Origin: JBIKLM01 sp044375105
GTDB lineage: Bacteria > Planctomycetota > UBA1135 > GCA-002686595
Reading direction: 5' to 3'
Length of the DNA stretch: 10,773 nucleotides
NCBI GenBank assembly: GCA_044375105.1
Contig: JBILNK010000152.1
Span: 1-10,773 of the forward strand
Shown in pieces: positions 5,381-10,773 of the stretch. The notes below the pieces were generated by a model. It worked only from the letters and a program-made list of their open reading frames with translations, was not told the origin of the DNA and ran no database searches. Each line of letters begins with the position of its first letter. Position 1 is the stretch's first letter. The position numbers and the translations under genes are program-made.

Positions 5381-7552
5381 TCATTTCTCGGCCGGCCCGG
5401 AGCCGACGGGCCGTGCCCGCAGGGCGTCGACGACCACATGGCCGGCGACCGGGCGGCCGCCGACGGTCACGCGCACCCGGCCCGGCGCGGCCAGGCTCAC
5501 GCGACCCAGGCTGGCCCAATGGAGCTCGCCGCGCGGAGCGCCGCGGCGCTGATCGAGGATCAGCTCCCGCAGCGGGCCTGGCGCGTTGGCAGCCGCGGGG
5601 GCCTGGACCTCGATCGGCACGGCGCTGGCCCGATTGGAGGCGGCCGGATAACACAGCTCCAGCTCGAACTCCCCCGCGGGCAGATCGAGCGCGAAGAGCG
5701 CGGCGCGGCCGTCGCCGCTGGCGTTGTCGTGGCGATAGCCCTGGCCCACGAAGGGTGTCCCGCTGCGGCTTTCGGCCCAGGGGCCGATCCAGCGGGCCGC
5801 GCTGTCGTCCAGCACGTAGCCGTCCAGCCCGGCGGGATCGATCCCGAGCGCCGCGGGCGGCCCCGCGTAATCGAGCGCGGCGCCCTCCGCGAGCAGCAGC
5901 GCGCGCAGCTCGGCAGGCTCGACCCGGTGCAGGTCCCCGCCGCCGCGGGCCGCGAGCAGGACCGCCGCGCCGGCCGCATGCCCGAGGCACCAGAACACCG
6001 GCTCCATGCGGATCGAGCCATAGGCGATGTGGGTCGCCGAAAGGCACACGGGCACGGCCAGGTTGTGGATCGTCCCGCGGGGCGGCAGGATCGCGCGGTA
6101 GCCGATCGGGTAGGGCGGGAAGCCGCCCACCTGCACGTCGCCTTCGTTCCAGACCCGGCCGTCCAGCACCAGGCGCCGCACGTGGTGGCTGTCCATGGTG
6201 TAGGCCGCCAGGGCGATCGGCTCGGGGGCCACGGCCAGCCCGCGGCAATGGGCTTCGGTCATCACCAGGTCGCCCACCAGGCGGCGCCCCTCGCGCACGT
6301 ACAAGCGGTAGGGCCAATTCCCGTTGTCGACGAATTCGTCGCGCGCGTGGCCGAAACTCGCCGCTTCCGCGCGCACCTTGGCCGGCACGCGCGGGTGGCT
6401 GACCAGGGTCCAGAGCAGGCCCTCCTGCCAAGCGCGATGGGCCGCGGCGATCGCCTCGCGGCCCTTCGAATCGGCCGCGAGCCAGCCGCGGTTGCCGCCG
6501 ATCCAGTCGCTCGACAGCGGGCCGTTGTTGTTGGTGTCGGTCTTGCCGCCCGGCAGCTCCACCGGGTGCAGCGGCAGCCAGTCATTGCCCGATTCGAACC
6601 AGCGCAGCAAGAGCTCGTAGCGCGCCGGGTCGTAGCCGGGCGGCGCGCGGAAGGGCAGGCGGTTGTCCTCCCGCCGGGTCAGGCACAACCGGAAGCAGAA
6701 GGCCTGCAGGTGCCCATCTCCGGCGCCATCCCGCGGGGGCTCGTGGGCTTCGAGCTCCGGCAAGAGCCCGCTCTTTGGATCGCCCGGGACGCGGTAGGGA
6801 TCCACCGGGCGCTGGAACTGGTGGAAGGCCGCGCGCCCGAGCTGGCTGCCGGCCAGGCTTTCCCCGTATTCGCTGGCGGATTCGCGGCCGATCCGGAAGG
6901 GCAGCCCGCACAGGGCCAGCAGATCGCCTTCGTAGGAAGCGTCGACCGCGAAGCGCGGCGCGAGCCGCCGTCCATCGGTCAGCCGCACCTCCGCCAGGCG
7001 CTGGCCGAGGGCCGCGCCCCCCGCCAGGACCCCCTGGGCCAGCTCGACGCCCGCCAGCTCGATGCCGCGCCAGACCTCGACATCCGCCTCGGCGAGCCAG
7101 GCTTCGATCACGGCTTCGGCCACGCTGGGCTCGAAGCGGAAGGCCGGCTCGAGGCCGGGCTGCTGCCAGGGCGTGCCCGGGCCGGCGTAGCGGGCCGCGA
7201 GGCGCAGGTAGAACTCGCGCGCCAAGCCCCCGATGGCGTCTGGATGGCCCACGTCGGTGGCGCCGAGGCCGCTGGTGCTGAGGCCCCCCAGGTGCGGATA
7301 GGGGGACAGCACGAGGGCGCGGAGCCCGTGCCGGCGCGCCTCGATGGCCGCCGCCAGCCCCCCCGGGGTCGAGTCGTAGACCAGCAGGTCCACGGGCTCC
7401 GGCTCGGCGCCCGGCTGCGCCTCCGCGGGCGCCTGCGCCGGCTCCCGGGCCGGGGCCGGCCCCGGCCGGGCCCCCTGGCAGGCCGGGGTCAGGAGCAGGC
7501 TGGCCAGGGCCAGCGGGGCCAGGCAACGTGGGGCGCGGCGCGGGTTCGGCAT
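5381..7552 (-). CDS. Exported FAD-dependent oxidoreductase with golvesin-like C-terminal domain
   Basis: A 723-aa protein from ATG 7552. The N-terminus has a basic stretch (MPNPRR), a hydrophobic core and LLTPAC with Cys25, so it is a signal peptide and possibly a lipoprotein, although the Pro makes the lipobox imperfect. A Pro/Ala/Glu linker (about 28-52) follows. The FAD_oxidored-type domain begins with DLLVYDSTPGGLAAAIEARR (55-74), a variant dinucleotide-binding loop of this family, then HLGGLSTSGLGATD (87-100). Later segments FAVDASYEGDLLALCGLPF, DTNNNGPLSSDW and GFPPYPIGYRAI are typical of these large secreted flavoproteins. Residues about 576-715 fit a golvesin/xanthan-lyase-type carbohydrate-binding-like domain (VLDDSAARWIGPW ... 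VGQGYRHDN ... LPAGEFELELCYPAASNRA ... SLGRVSL ... GHVVVDALR). The substrate is unknown. The family occurs with polysaccharide degradation genes, but none are seen here. RBS is weak. It is probably first in an operon with the VCBS candidate selenoprotein. Confidence 0.88.
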   Translation of the reverse strand: MPNPRRAPRCLAPLALASLLLTPACQGARPGPAPAREPAQAPAEAQPGAEPEPVDLLVYDSTPGGLAAAIEARRHGLRALVLSPYPHLGGLSTSGLGATDVGHPDAIGGLAREFYLRLAARYAGPGTPWQQPGLEPAFRFEPSVAEAVIEAWLAEADVEVWRGIELAGVELAQGVLAGGAALGQRLAEVRLTDGRRLAPRFAVDASYEGDLLALCGLPFRIGRESASEYGESLAGSQLGRAAFHQFQRPVDPYRVPGDPKSGLLPELEAHEPPRDGAGDGHLQAFCFRLCLTRREDNRLPFRAPPGYDPARYELLLRWFESGNDWLPLHPVELPGGKTDTNNNGPLSSDWIGGNRGWLAADSKGREAIAAAHRAWQEGLLWTLVSHPRVPAKVRAEAASFGHARDEFVDNGNWPYRLYVREGRRLVGDLVMTEAHCRGLAVAPEPIALAAYTMDSHHVRRLVLDGRVWNEGDVQVGGFPPYPIGYRAILPPRGTIHNLAVPVCLSATHIAYGSIRMEPVFWCLGHAAGAAVLLAARGGGDLHRVEPAELRALLLAEGAALDYAGPPAALGIDPAGLDGYVLDDSAARWIGPWAESRSGTPFVGQGYRHDNASGDGRAALFALDLPAGEFELELCYPAASNRASAVPIEVQAPAAANAPGPLRELILDQRRGAPRGELHWASLGRVSLAAPGRVRVTVGGRPVAGHVVVDALRARPVGSGPAEK

Positions 7553-7640
7553 GCCCTAGAAGCTACGCGGGCGCGCCGGTCTGCCCAGGAGCCCGAGCGC
7601 CGGGTACAAGAAGAAGGCCCCCCCCAAGCCCACGCCCCCC
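7553..7640. promoter_or_regulatory. Divergent intergenic region between FAD oxidoreductase and secreted protein
   Basis: These 88 nt lie between divergent starts and must carry promoters for both directions. No consensus promoter is clear. The plus side ends in long C runs directly before the ATG at 7641. A purine stretch AAGAAGAAGG (7609-7618) is more than 20 nt from the ATG, too far for a normal Shine-Dalgarno. Confidence 0.35.
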
Positions 7641-8738
7641 ATGTCGATCCGCACCCCGCTGCTCTCCCTGCTGGCCCTGGCTGTCCTGGCGCTCGAATCC
7701 CAGGCGCAACTGCTCGTGGCCGAGATCGCGCGCCTGGACCTGTCCGTCTACACGGCCCAGGACCCGGGTGGGGTCACGTTCGGACCGTTCAGCGGCGGCG
7801 GATTCAACCGGGTGGTGACCAATGAGCACCCGAGCTACATCGGCACCAACCCCTCGGCGGTGGCCTGGAACGGGCTCGACCTGTGGGTGGCCGGCTTCAA
7901 CGGCAACACGGTCTCCCAGTCCGTCGCCATCGTGCGCGTGCCCAGCGCCTTCCAGCAGACGGCGGGCCTGACCTCCTTGGAACTCGCTTTCGGGCGTCAG
8001 AGCACCACGCCGACGCAGCGCGGCTACAGCGGCCTCGACCTGCGCCAGGGCTATCTGTTCGCCGCCTACGACCCGGGCGCGGTGCACCCCCAAGGCATCA
8101 CGGCCTGGACCCAGGGGGGCAAGCTGCGCTGGGCCAAGTCGGCCCGCGGCTCCTGCGGGGTGGGCTTCGACCCCGGCTTCCTGCCGGGCAGCGGGAGCGG
8201 AACGGGCTGCGGATTCTTGGCCTTTGGCGCCAACGGCCGCGCGCTGCAAGACACCGTCACGGGGGCGGACCTGTTCAGCACCGGCTCCGGCATGAGCCTG
8301 CTCAACTCCCAGGGCACCTTCTGGCGCGACATCGACTTCGATGCGACCAGCGGCGACGCCTGGGTGCGCGAGGGCAACAACGTGCTGCGCGGGGTGCGCT
8401 CGGGCCCCAATTCGATCTCCAGCGTGCAATTGGTCGTCGACGTCCCCGACGCCGACTTCGTCATCGGCCAGAACATCGCCTTCTGCGATCGCAGCGAGGG
8501 CAGCGTGGTGGTCTACAACGACCGCGGCTTCAACTTCTCCACCTCCGAGCCCTTCACCCAAGCGATCCAGTTCCGCCGCCCCGACGGCAGCAGCCCCCAG
8601 GTGTTCTTCTTCGGCAACCCCCAGCCCGCCGGCTCCGGCTACTACGACTTCGCCTGGGACCGCGCCACCGGCACCCTGGTGATCCTCGACTTCACCAACC
8701 GCCAAGCCACCCTCTACGCCCTGGGCGGCACGCCCTGA
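7641..8738 (+). CDS. Exported protein of unknown function, possible beta-propeller-like fold
   Basis: I do not recognise a family. The 365-aa protein starts with a textbook signal peptide (MSIRTPLLSLLALAVLALESQA, probable cut after SQA at residue 22, before Q23). The mature part is rich in Gly, Ser, Phe and Asp with repeated short hydrophobic strands ending in aromatic or acidic residues (AVAWNGLDLWVAGFNG, YSGLDLRQGYLFAAYDPG, YYDFAWDRATGTLVILD). This suggests a beta-rich, propeller-like secreted domain, without a diagnostic motif. There are only three Cys (in GSCGVGF, TGCGFL and AFCDR). No membrane anchor or sorting signal is seen at the C-terminus (RQATLYALGGTP). No Shine-Dalgarno is present: the ATG follows CCCACGCCCCCC. 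Codon use is as GC-rich as its neighbours. It is divergent from the FAD oxidoreductase and followed by another exported protein with a similar signal peptide. Confidence 0.8.
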   Translation: MSIRTPLLSLLALAVLALESQAQLLVAEIARLDLSVYTAQDPGGVTFGPFSGGGFNRVVTNEHPSYIGTNPSAVAWNGLDLWVAGFNGNTVSQSVAIVRVPSAFQQTAGLTSLELAFGRQSTTPTQRGYSGLDLRQGYLFAAYDPGAVHPQGITAWTQGGKLRWAKSARGSCGVGFDPGFLPGSGSGTGCGFLAFGANGRALQDTVTGADLFSTGSGMSLLNSQGTFWRDIDFDATSGDAWVREGNNVLRGVRSGPNSISSVQLVVDVPDADFVIGQNIAFCDRSEGSVVVYNDRGFNFSTSEPFTQAIQFRRPDGSSPQVFFFGNPQPAGSGYYDFAWDRATGTLVILDFTNRQATLYALGGTP

Positions 8739-9136
8739 TACGCGGTCGGACCGAGCTTCGAGGGCCAGCAGGGAGGGGCGGCGGGATCCGGCGAACTGGG
8801 GTGTGGCGGGGTTGGCCCGCGCCCCGGGATCCAGGTTCCCCCGGCGCATGGGCCCCCGGTGGGAAGCCGCTGCCAGGGTCCTCGGCGTTCCAGGCCGGGC
8901 CCGGGGGGCTGCTCGCGCCTGCGGTTTTCCGTAGCCAGCGCGTTTTCGGCAAACCCCTGCCGGCTGGGGTCCGGGGGGGTCTACCTGGGCCGCGCCCGTC
9001 GCGGGACCTCTGCGTTGATTTGCGGGTCGGTTTCTTGCGTTGAGTCGACCTTGCGGGGGGGGCAAAGCTCGAAAAGAGGCCGTCCGGCCCGACCGGGGCC
9101 GTTTGTCGGGGGCTCCGGGGCCTTTCGGGTCGCAAG

Positions 9137-9175
9137 TTGGTGCGGCGCGCAGGTTTATCGTTTCTTTGCAAAATT
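9137..9175 (+). promoter_or_regulatory. AT-rich island, weak promoter candidate
   Basis: TTTATCGTTTCTTTGCAAAATT (read in two parts: TTTATCG at 9154-9160 and TTTCTTTGCAAAATT at 9161-9175) is the most AT-rich stretch of the gap and lies about 100 nt before the ATG at 9270. TTGGTG at 9137-9142 could be a -35 box, but the spacing to any -10 is not canonical. Low confidence. Confidence 0.25.
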
Positions 9176-9180
9176 CCCCC

Positions 9181-9199
9181 GTGCGCGGAGGGGGCGCAC
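9181..9199 (+). other. Leader hairpin with purine-rich loop
   Basis: GTGCGC (9181-9186) pairs with GCGCAC (9194-9199) around the 7-nt loop GGAGGGG. The loop resembles a Shine-Dalgarno, but no start codon follows at a useful distance. It sits directly after the AT-rich island, so it would lie near the 5' end of a transcript starting there. Confidence 0.3.
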
Positions 9200-9269
9200 G
9201 ACACTGGAAGGTGTGGCGGGACATGCCGTTCCGCCTGCGACTTCCCCGGCTTTGAACCCCTTCCTCCCC

Positions 9270-10538
9270 ATGCGCTCCCTCCTGCTGCCGCTGGCGGGCC
9301 TGTTGGCCCTCGAAGCCGGCGTGAAGGCCCAGGGCCTGTGCTTCGGCCCCGACCTGCTGACCGGTCCGTGCTGCACCAACACGCCCCTCAACGTGCCGCC
9401 GCTCGGCCCGATCAGCATGCAGGCCCAGTCGGTGCTCTGGAACAGCTGCTCCCTGGCCGGCCAGGACTGCATCCAGCTGAGCACCTCGGCGCCCCTGCCC
9501 AGTCCGGTCTGCGGGCAGTGGACGGTTTCCATCAAGGTCGGGGACTGCGCCGGCAACACCCAGCTGTTCGGCAGCGGCGTGCTCGATTACTCGCGCACCT
9601 GGCGCGAGCAGGGCAACACGGTCGATCCGACCGGCACGATCAGCGGCACGACCTTCCAGGTCTGGCGCTTCCTGGCCAAGTTCGACCTGACCCAGGTGGT
9701 CGGTTCGATTCCGCCCCCGCCGACCCTGATCCCCGGCGACCTGGCGATCAACCCGTCGGTCTTCTACTACGGCTACGTGGACTACGTGCTCGACTGCACC
9801 TTCGGCAGCTTCAAGAACGTGATCGTGCTCTACCACGCCAGCGACTGGCTGATCAATTTTCCTGGCATCTCGGGCAACCTGAGCGGCGCCAACCCGGTCG
9901 GCAGCCACGCGCTGGTCGGACCGGACAATCCGATCAACCCCTTCGTGCCGGTGGACTTTTTGATCCCGCCCGGCACCCTGCCCTTCGATTCCCTGCGCGC
10001 CGTGGGCGACATCAACCTGCCCGGCACACCGGCGGCCTGCAACGCGGAGCAGAACACCACCCAGGGCACCTATGTCCCGCTGCTGTTCGGTTGCCTCAAT
10101 CCACCCAGTCTGGGGCCGATCCAGTCCGCGGCCGTGCAGATCAACGGGGCTGCCAACTGTGCTTCCAGCTACCAGAGCGTCAACCTGTTCGGCACGGTCC
10201 CCTGGTTCGAGATGATCTCCAGCTCGATCGGCGCCTGGACCACCAACAACGAGTACCCCGGCCCCGAGCGCGTGCGGGCAAACGAGGGTCTGTTCGTCTA
10301 TCGCGACGGCTGCCAGCTGGGCACGACGGGCTTCCAAGCCTTAGAGATCTTCTACGGGGCCGAGACCCGCGGCGGCTTCACCGCCACGATCCAGAGCGGC
10401 AGCACGCCGGCGGTCAGCGTGGTCAATTTCCTCGACATGGTCAGCAACTGGCGGCGCCCGGCGGGCACCCCGCTGATGCTGCCGGCCATCGGGCGCGTGA
10501 TGAACAGCTACCACGTGATCTCGCTGAATCCCCAGTGA
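9270..10538 (+). CDS. Exported cysteine-rich protein of unknown function
   Basis: I do not recognise a family. The 422-aa protein begins with a signal peptide (MRSLLLPLAGLLALEAGVKA, probable cut before Q21) that closely resembles that of the upstream 365-aa protein. The mature chain has 12 Cys, including a vicinal pair in GPCCTNT near the N-terminus, and no transmembrane segment, consistent with disulfides outside the cytoplasm. It is rich in Gly, Pro, Ser, Asn and aromatic residues, with stretches such as VFYYGYVDYVLDC and FVYRDGCQLGTTGFQALEIFYG that suggest beta structure. The C-terminal part (GVRAN-like PERVRANEGLFV ... NFLDMVSNWRRPAGTP) carries no known catalytic motif. Start: ATG 9270 is chosen because it opens the signal peptide; the frame is open further upstream but not protein-like. 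No Shine-Dalgarno: the ATG follows CCCCTTCCTCCCC. A perfect 20-bp hairpin follows the stop after 22 nt. Confidence 0.82.
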   Translation: MRSLLLPLAGLLALEAGVKAQGLCFGPDLLTGPCCTNTPLNVPPLGPISMQAQSVLWNSCSLAGQDCIQLSTSAPLPSPVCGQWTVSIKVGDCAGNTQLFGSGVLDYSRTWREQGNTVDPTGTISGTTFQVWRFLAKFDLTQVVGSIPPPPTLIPGDLAINPSVFYYGYVDYVLDCTFGSFKNVIVLYHASDWLINFPGISGNLSGANPVGSHALVGPDNPINPFVPVDFLIPPGTLPFDSLRAVGDINLPGTPAACNAEQNTTQGTYVPLLFGCLNPPSLGPIQSAAVQINGAANCASSYQSVNLFGTVPWFEMISSSIGAWTTNNEYPGPERVRANEGLFVYRDGCQLGTTGFQALEIFYGAETRGGFTATIQSGSTPAVSVVNFLDMVSNWRRPAGTPLMLPAIGRVMNSYHVISLNPQ

Positions 10539-10560
10539 TCCCGCGGGAGCCCCTGGACCC

Positions 10561-10602
10561 GGGCGCCATGCGCGCCGCCTGAAGGCGGCGCGCATGGCGC
10601 CC
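10561..10602. terminator. Perfect 20-bp inverted repeat after the secreted gene
   Basis: 10561-10580 is an exact reverse complement of 10583-10602, leaving a GA loop (or 19 bp with a TGAA tetraloop). It starts 22 nt after the stop codon at 10538, the right place for a terminator or 3'-end stabilising hairpin. There is no T-tract after it, so a Rho-independent mechanism is uncertain. It is the most perfect hairpin in the window. Confidence 0.6.
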
Positions 10603-10619
10603 CGCTCGCTCTCGCCCGC

Positions 10620-10672
10620 ACGCCGCAGGGCCTTGGATCGACGCCGCTGGTCGCTCCAGGATCCTGCGGCGT
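10620..10672. terminator. Second, branched-type hairpin in the convergent gap
   Basis: The arms ACGCCGCAGG (10620-10629) and CCTGCGGCGT (10663-10672) pair over 10 bp. Inside, CCTTGGA (10631-10637) pairs with TCCAGG (10655-10660) with one bulged T, and CGAC (10639-10642) pairs with GTCG (10650-10653). The whole forms one long irregular stem. CGTCTTTG follows on the plus strand. It probably acts as a terminator for one or both converging genes; a small structured RNA cannot be excluded. Confidence 0.45.
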
Positions 10673-10708
10673 CGTCTTTGCTGCGCCTGGATCTCGAGCC
10701 CCCCTGGT

Positions 10709-10723
10709 CCGGGCTCCGCCCGG
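10709..10723. repeat. Short inverted repeat near the right edge
   Basis: CCGGGC-TCC-GCCCGG is a 6-bp stem with a 3-nt loop, 15 nt outside the putative stop of the partial minus-strand gene. It may be part of that gene's terminator. Confidence 0.3.
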
Positions 10724-10737
10724 CGCGGGCCCCAAGC

Positions 10738-10773
10738 TCAATCGAGGCTCAAGCGGCGCAGCTCCGCCAGGCT
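10738..10773 (-). CDS. Possible C-terminal end of a minus-strand gene (partial)
   Basis: Reading the minus strand from the right edge gives SLAELRRLSLD and then TGA at 10740-10738. The composition is protein-like and the position, opposite the secreted gene with hairpins between, fits a convergent gene end. Only 11 codons are visible, so function and even reality are unproven. Confidence 0.35.
   Translation of the reverse strand, partial: SLAELRRLSLD

Larger units (their letters stand above)
8739..9269. other. 531-nt intergenic gap / probable long leader of the downstream secreted gene
   Basis: No gene is convincing here. The plus frame upstream of the 422-aa gene is open back to 8859, but its translation is Arg/Gly/Pro-rich and lacks any family resemblance. 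Visible structure: a small palindromic element TTGC-G8-GCAA at 9051-9065; four G runs at 9095-9129 with short loops (possible G-quadruplex); an AT-rich island at 9151-9175 that stands out in this GC-rich sequence; and a hairpin just after it. I see no clear terminator for the upstream gene. Confidence 0.5.

Noticed and set aside
5381..5383. Second Sec readthrough at the FAD oxidoreductase stop
   Set aside because: The golvesin-like domain is complete at this point and the downstream in-frame translation is not protein-like.
3539..7825. 1428-aa plus-strand ORF
   Set aside because: It is antisense to the VCBS and FAD oxidoreductase genes, whose family motifs are clear; low-complexity GC-shadow translation.
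8782..8832. Direct repeat CGGGATCC at 8782-8789 and 8825-8832
   Set aside because: Only 8 bp in a GC-rich gap; not enough to claim a repeat element or attachment site.
8859..9269. Upstream extension of the 422-aa secreted protein
   Set aside because: It would bury a clear signal peptide in the middle of the protein; the extra 137 residues are Arg/Gly-rich with no homology pattern.
7563..10337. 924-aa minus-strand ORF
   Set aside because: It is antisense to both secreted proteins, which have real signal peptides; no recognisable domain.

Overview
The window is a GC-rich chromosomal segment from a bacterium. No taxonomic marker gene is present. A planctomycete (or a similar large-genome, GC-rich lineage) is suggested by an FG-GAP/VCBS-repeat protein, an exported FAD-dependent oxidoreductase with a golvesin-type C-terminal domain, large secreted proteins of unknown function, and several starts without a Shine-Dalgarno sequence. 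This placement is inference. I found no mobile element, CRISPR array, rRNA or tRNA.

Layout, left to right. (1) A minus-strand pair, mog (molybdopterin adenylyltransferase) followed 10 nt later by a membrane-bound 4Fe-4S polyferredoxin of the NapH/NosR/YccM type that runs off the left edge. (2) A divergent plus-strand glycosyltransferase of the CgeB/DUF3880 type, starting at TTG behind a clear GGAGGT. (3) A convergent intergenic region with several terminator-like hairpins. (4) A minus-strand pair: an exported FAD-dependent oxidoreductase, then a VCBS-repeat protein 171 nt downstream. (5) A divergent plus-strand pair of exported proteins of unknown function (365 and 422 aa) separated by a 531-nt gap. 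(6) A perfect 20-bp hairpin after the second one, a second complex hairpin, and the last few codons of a possible minus-strand gene at the right edge.

The main discovery is in the VCBS gene. Read naively it is two ORFs (5215-4856 and 4831-3932). They lie in the same frame, separated only by one TGA at 4858-4856, and the protein sequence flows straight through it (...VPGVW-U-C-TSSTPQFVD...). Starting 11 nt after the TGA there is an 8-bp stem with one bulged U and a 5-nt loop AGUUC, with the loop 19 nt from the UGA. This fits the bacterial SECIS consensus. All six complete genes in the window, this one included, end in TGA, so TGA is the normal stop here and local recoding is needed. The best reading is a previously unannotated selenoprotein: an exported, probably calcium-binding, propeller-like protein with a vicinal Sec-Cys pair, encoded next to an exported flavoprotein. 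A nonsense mutation or base error remains the alternative.
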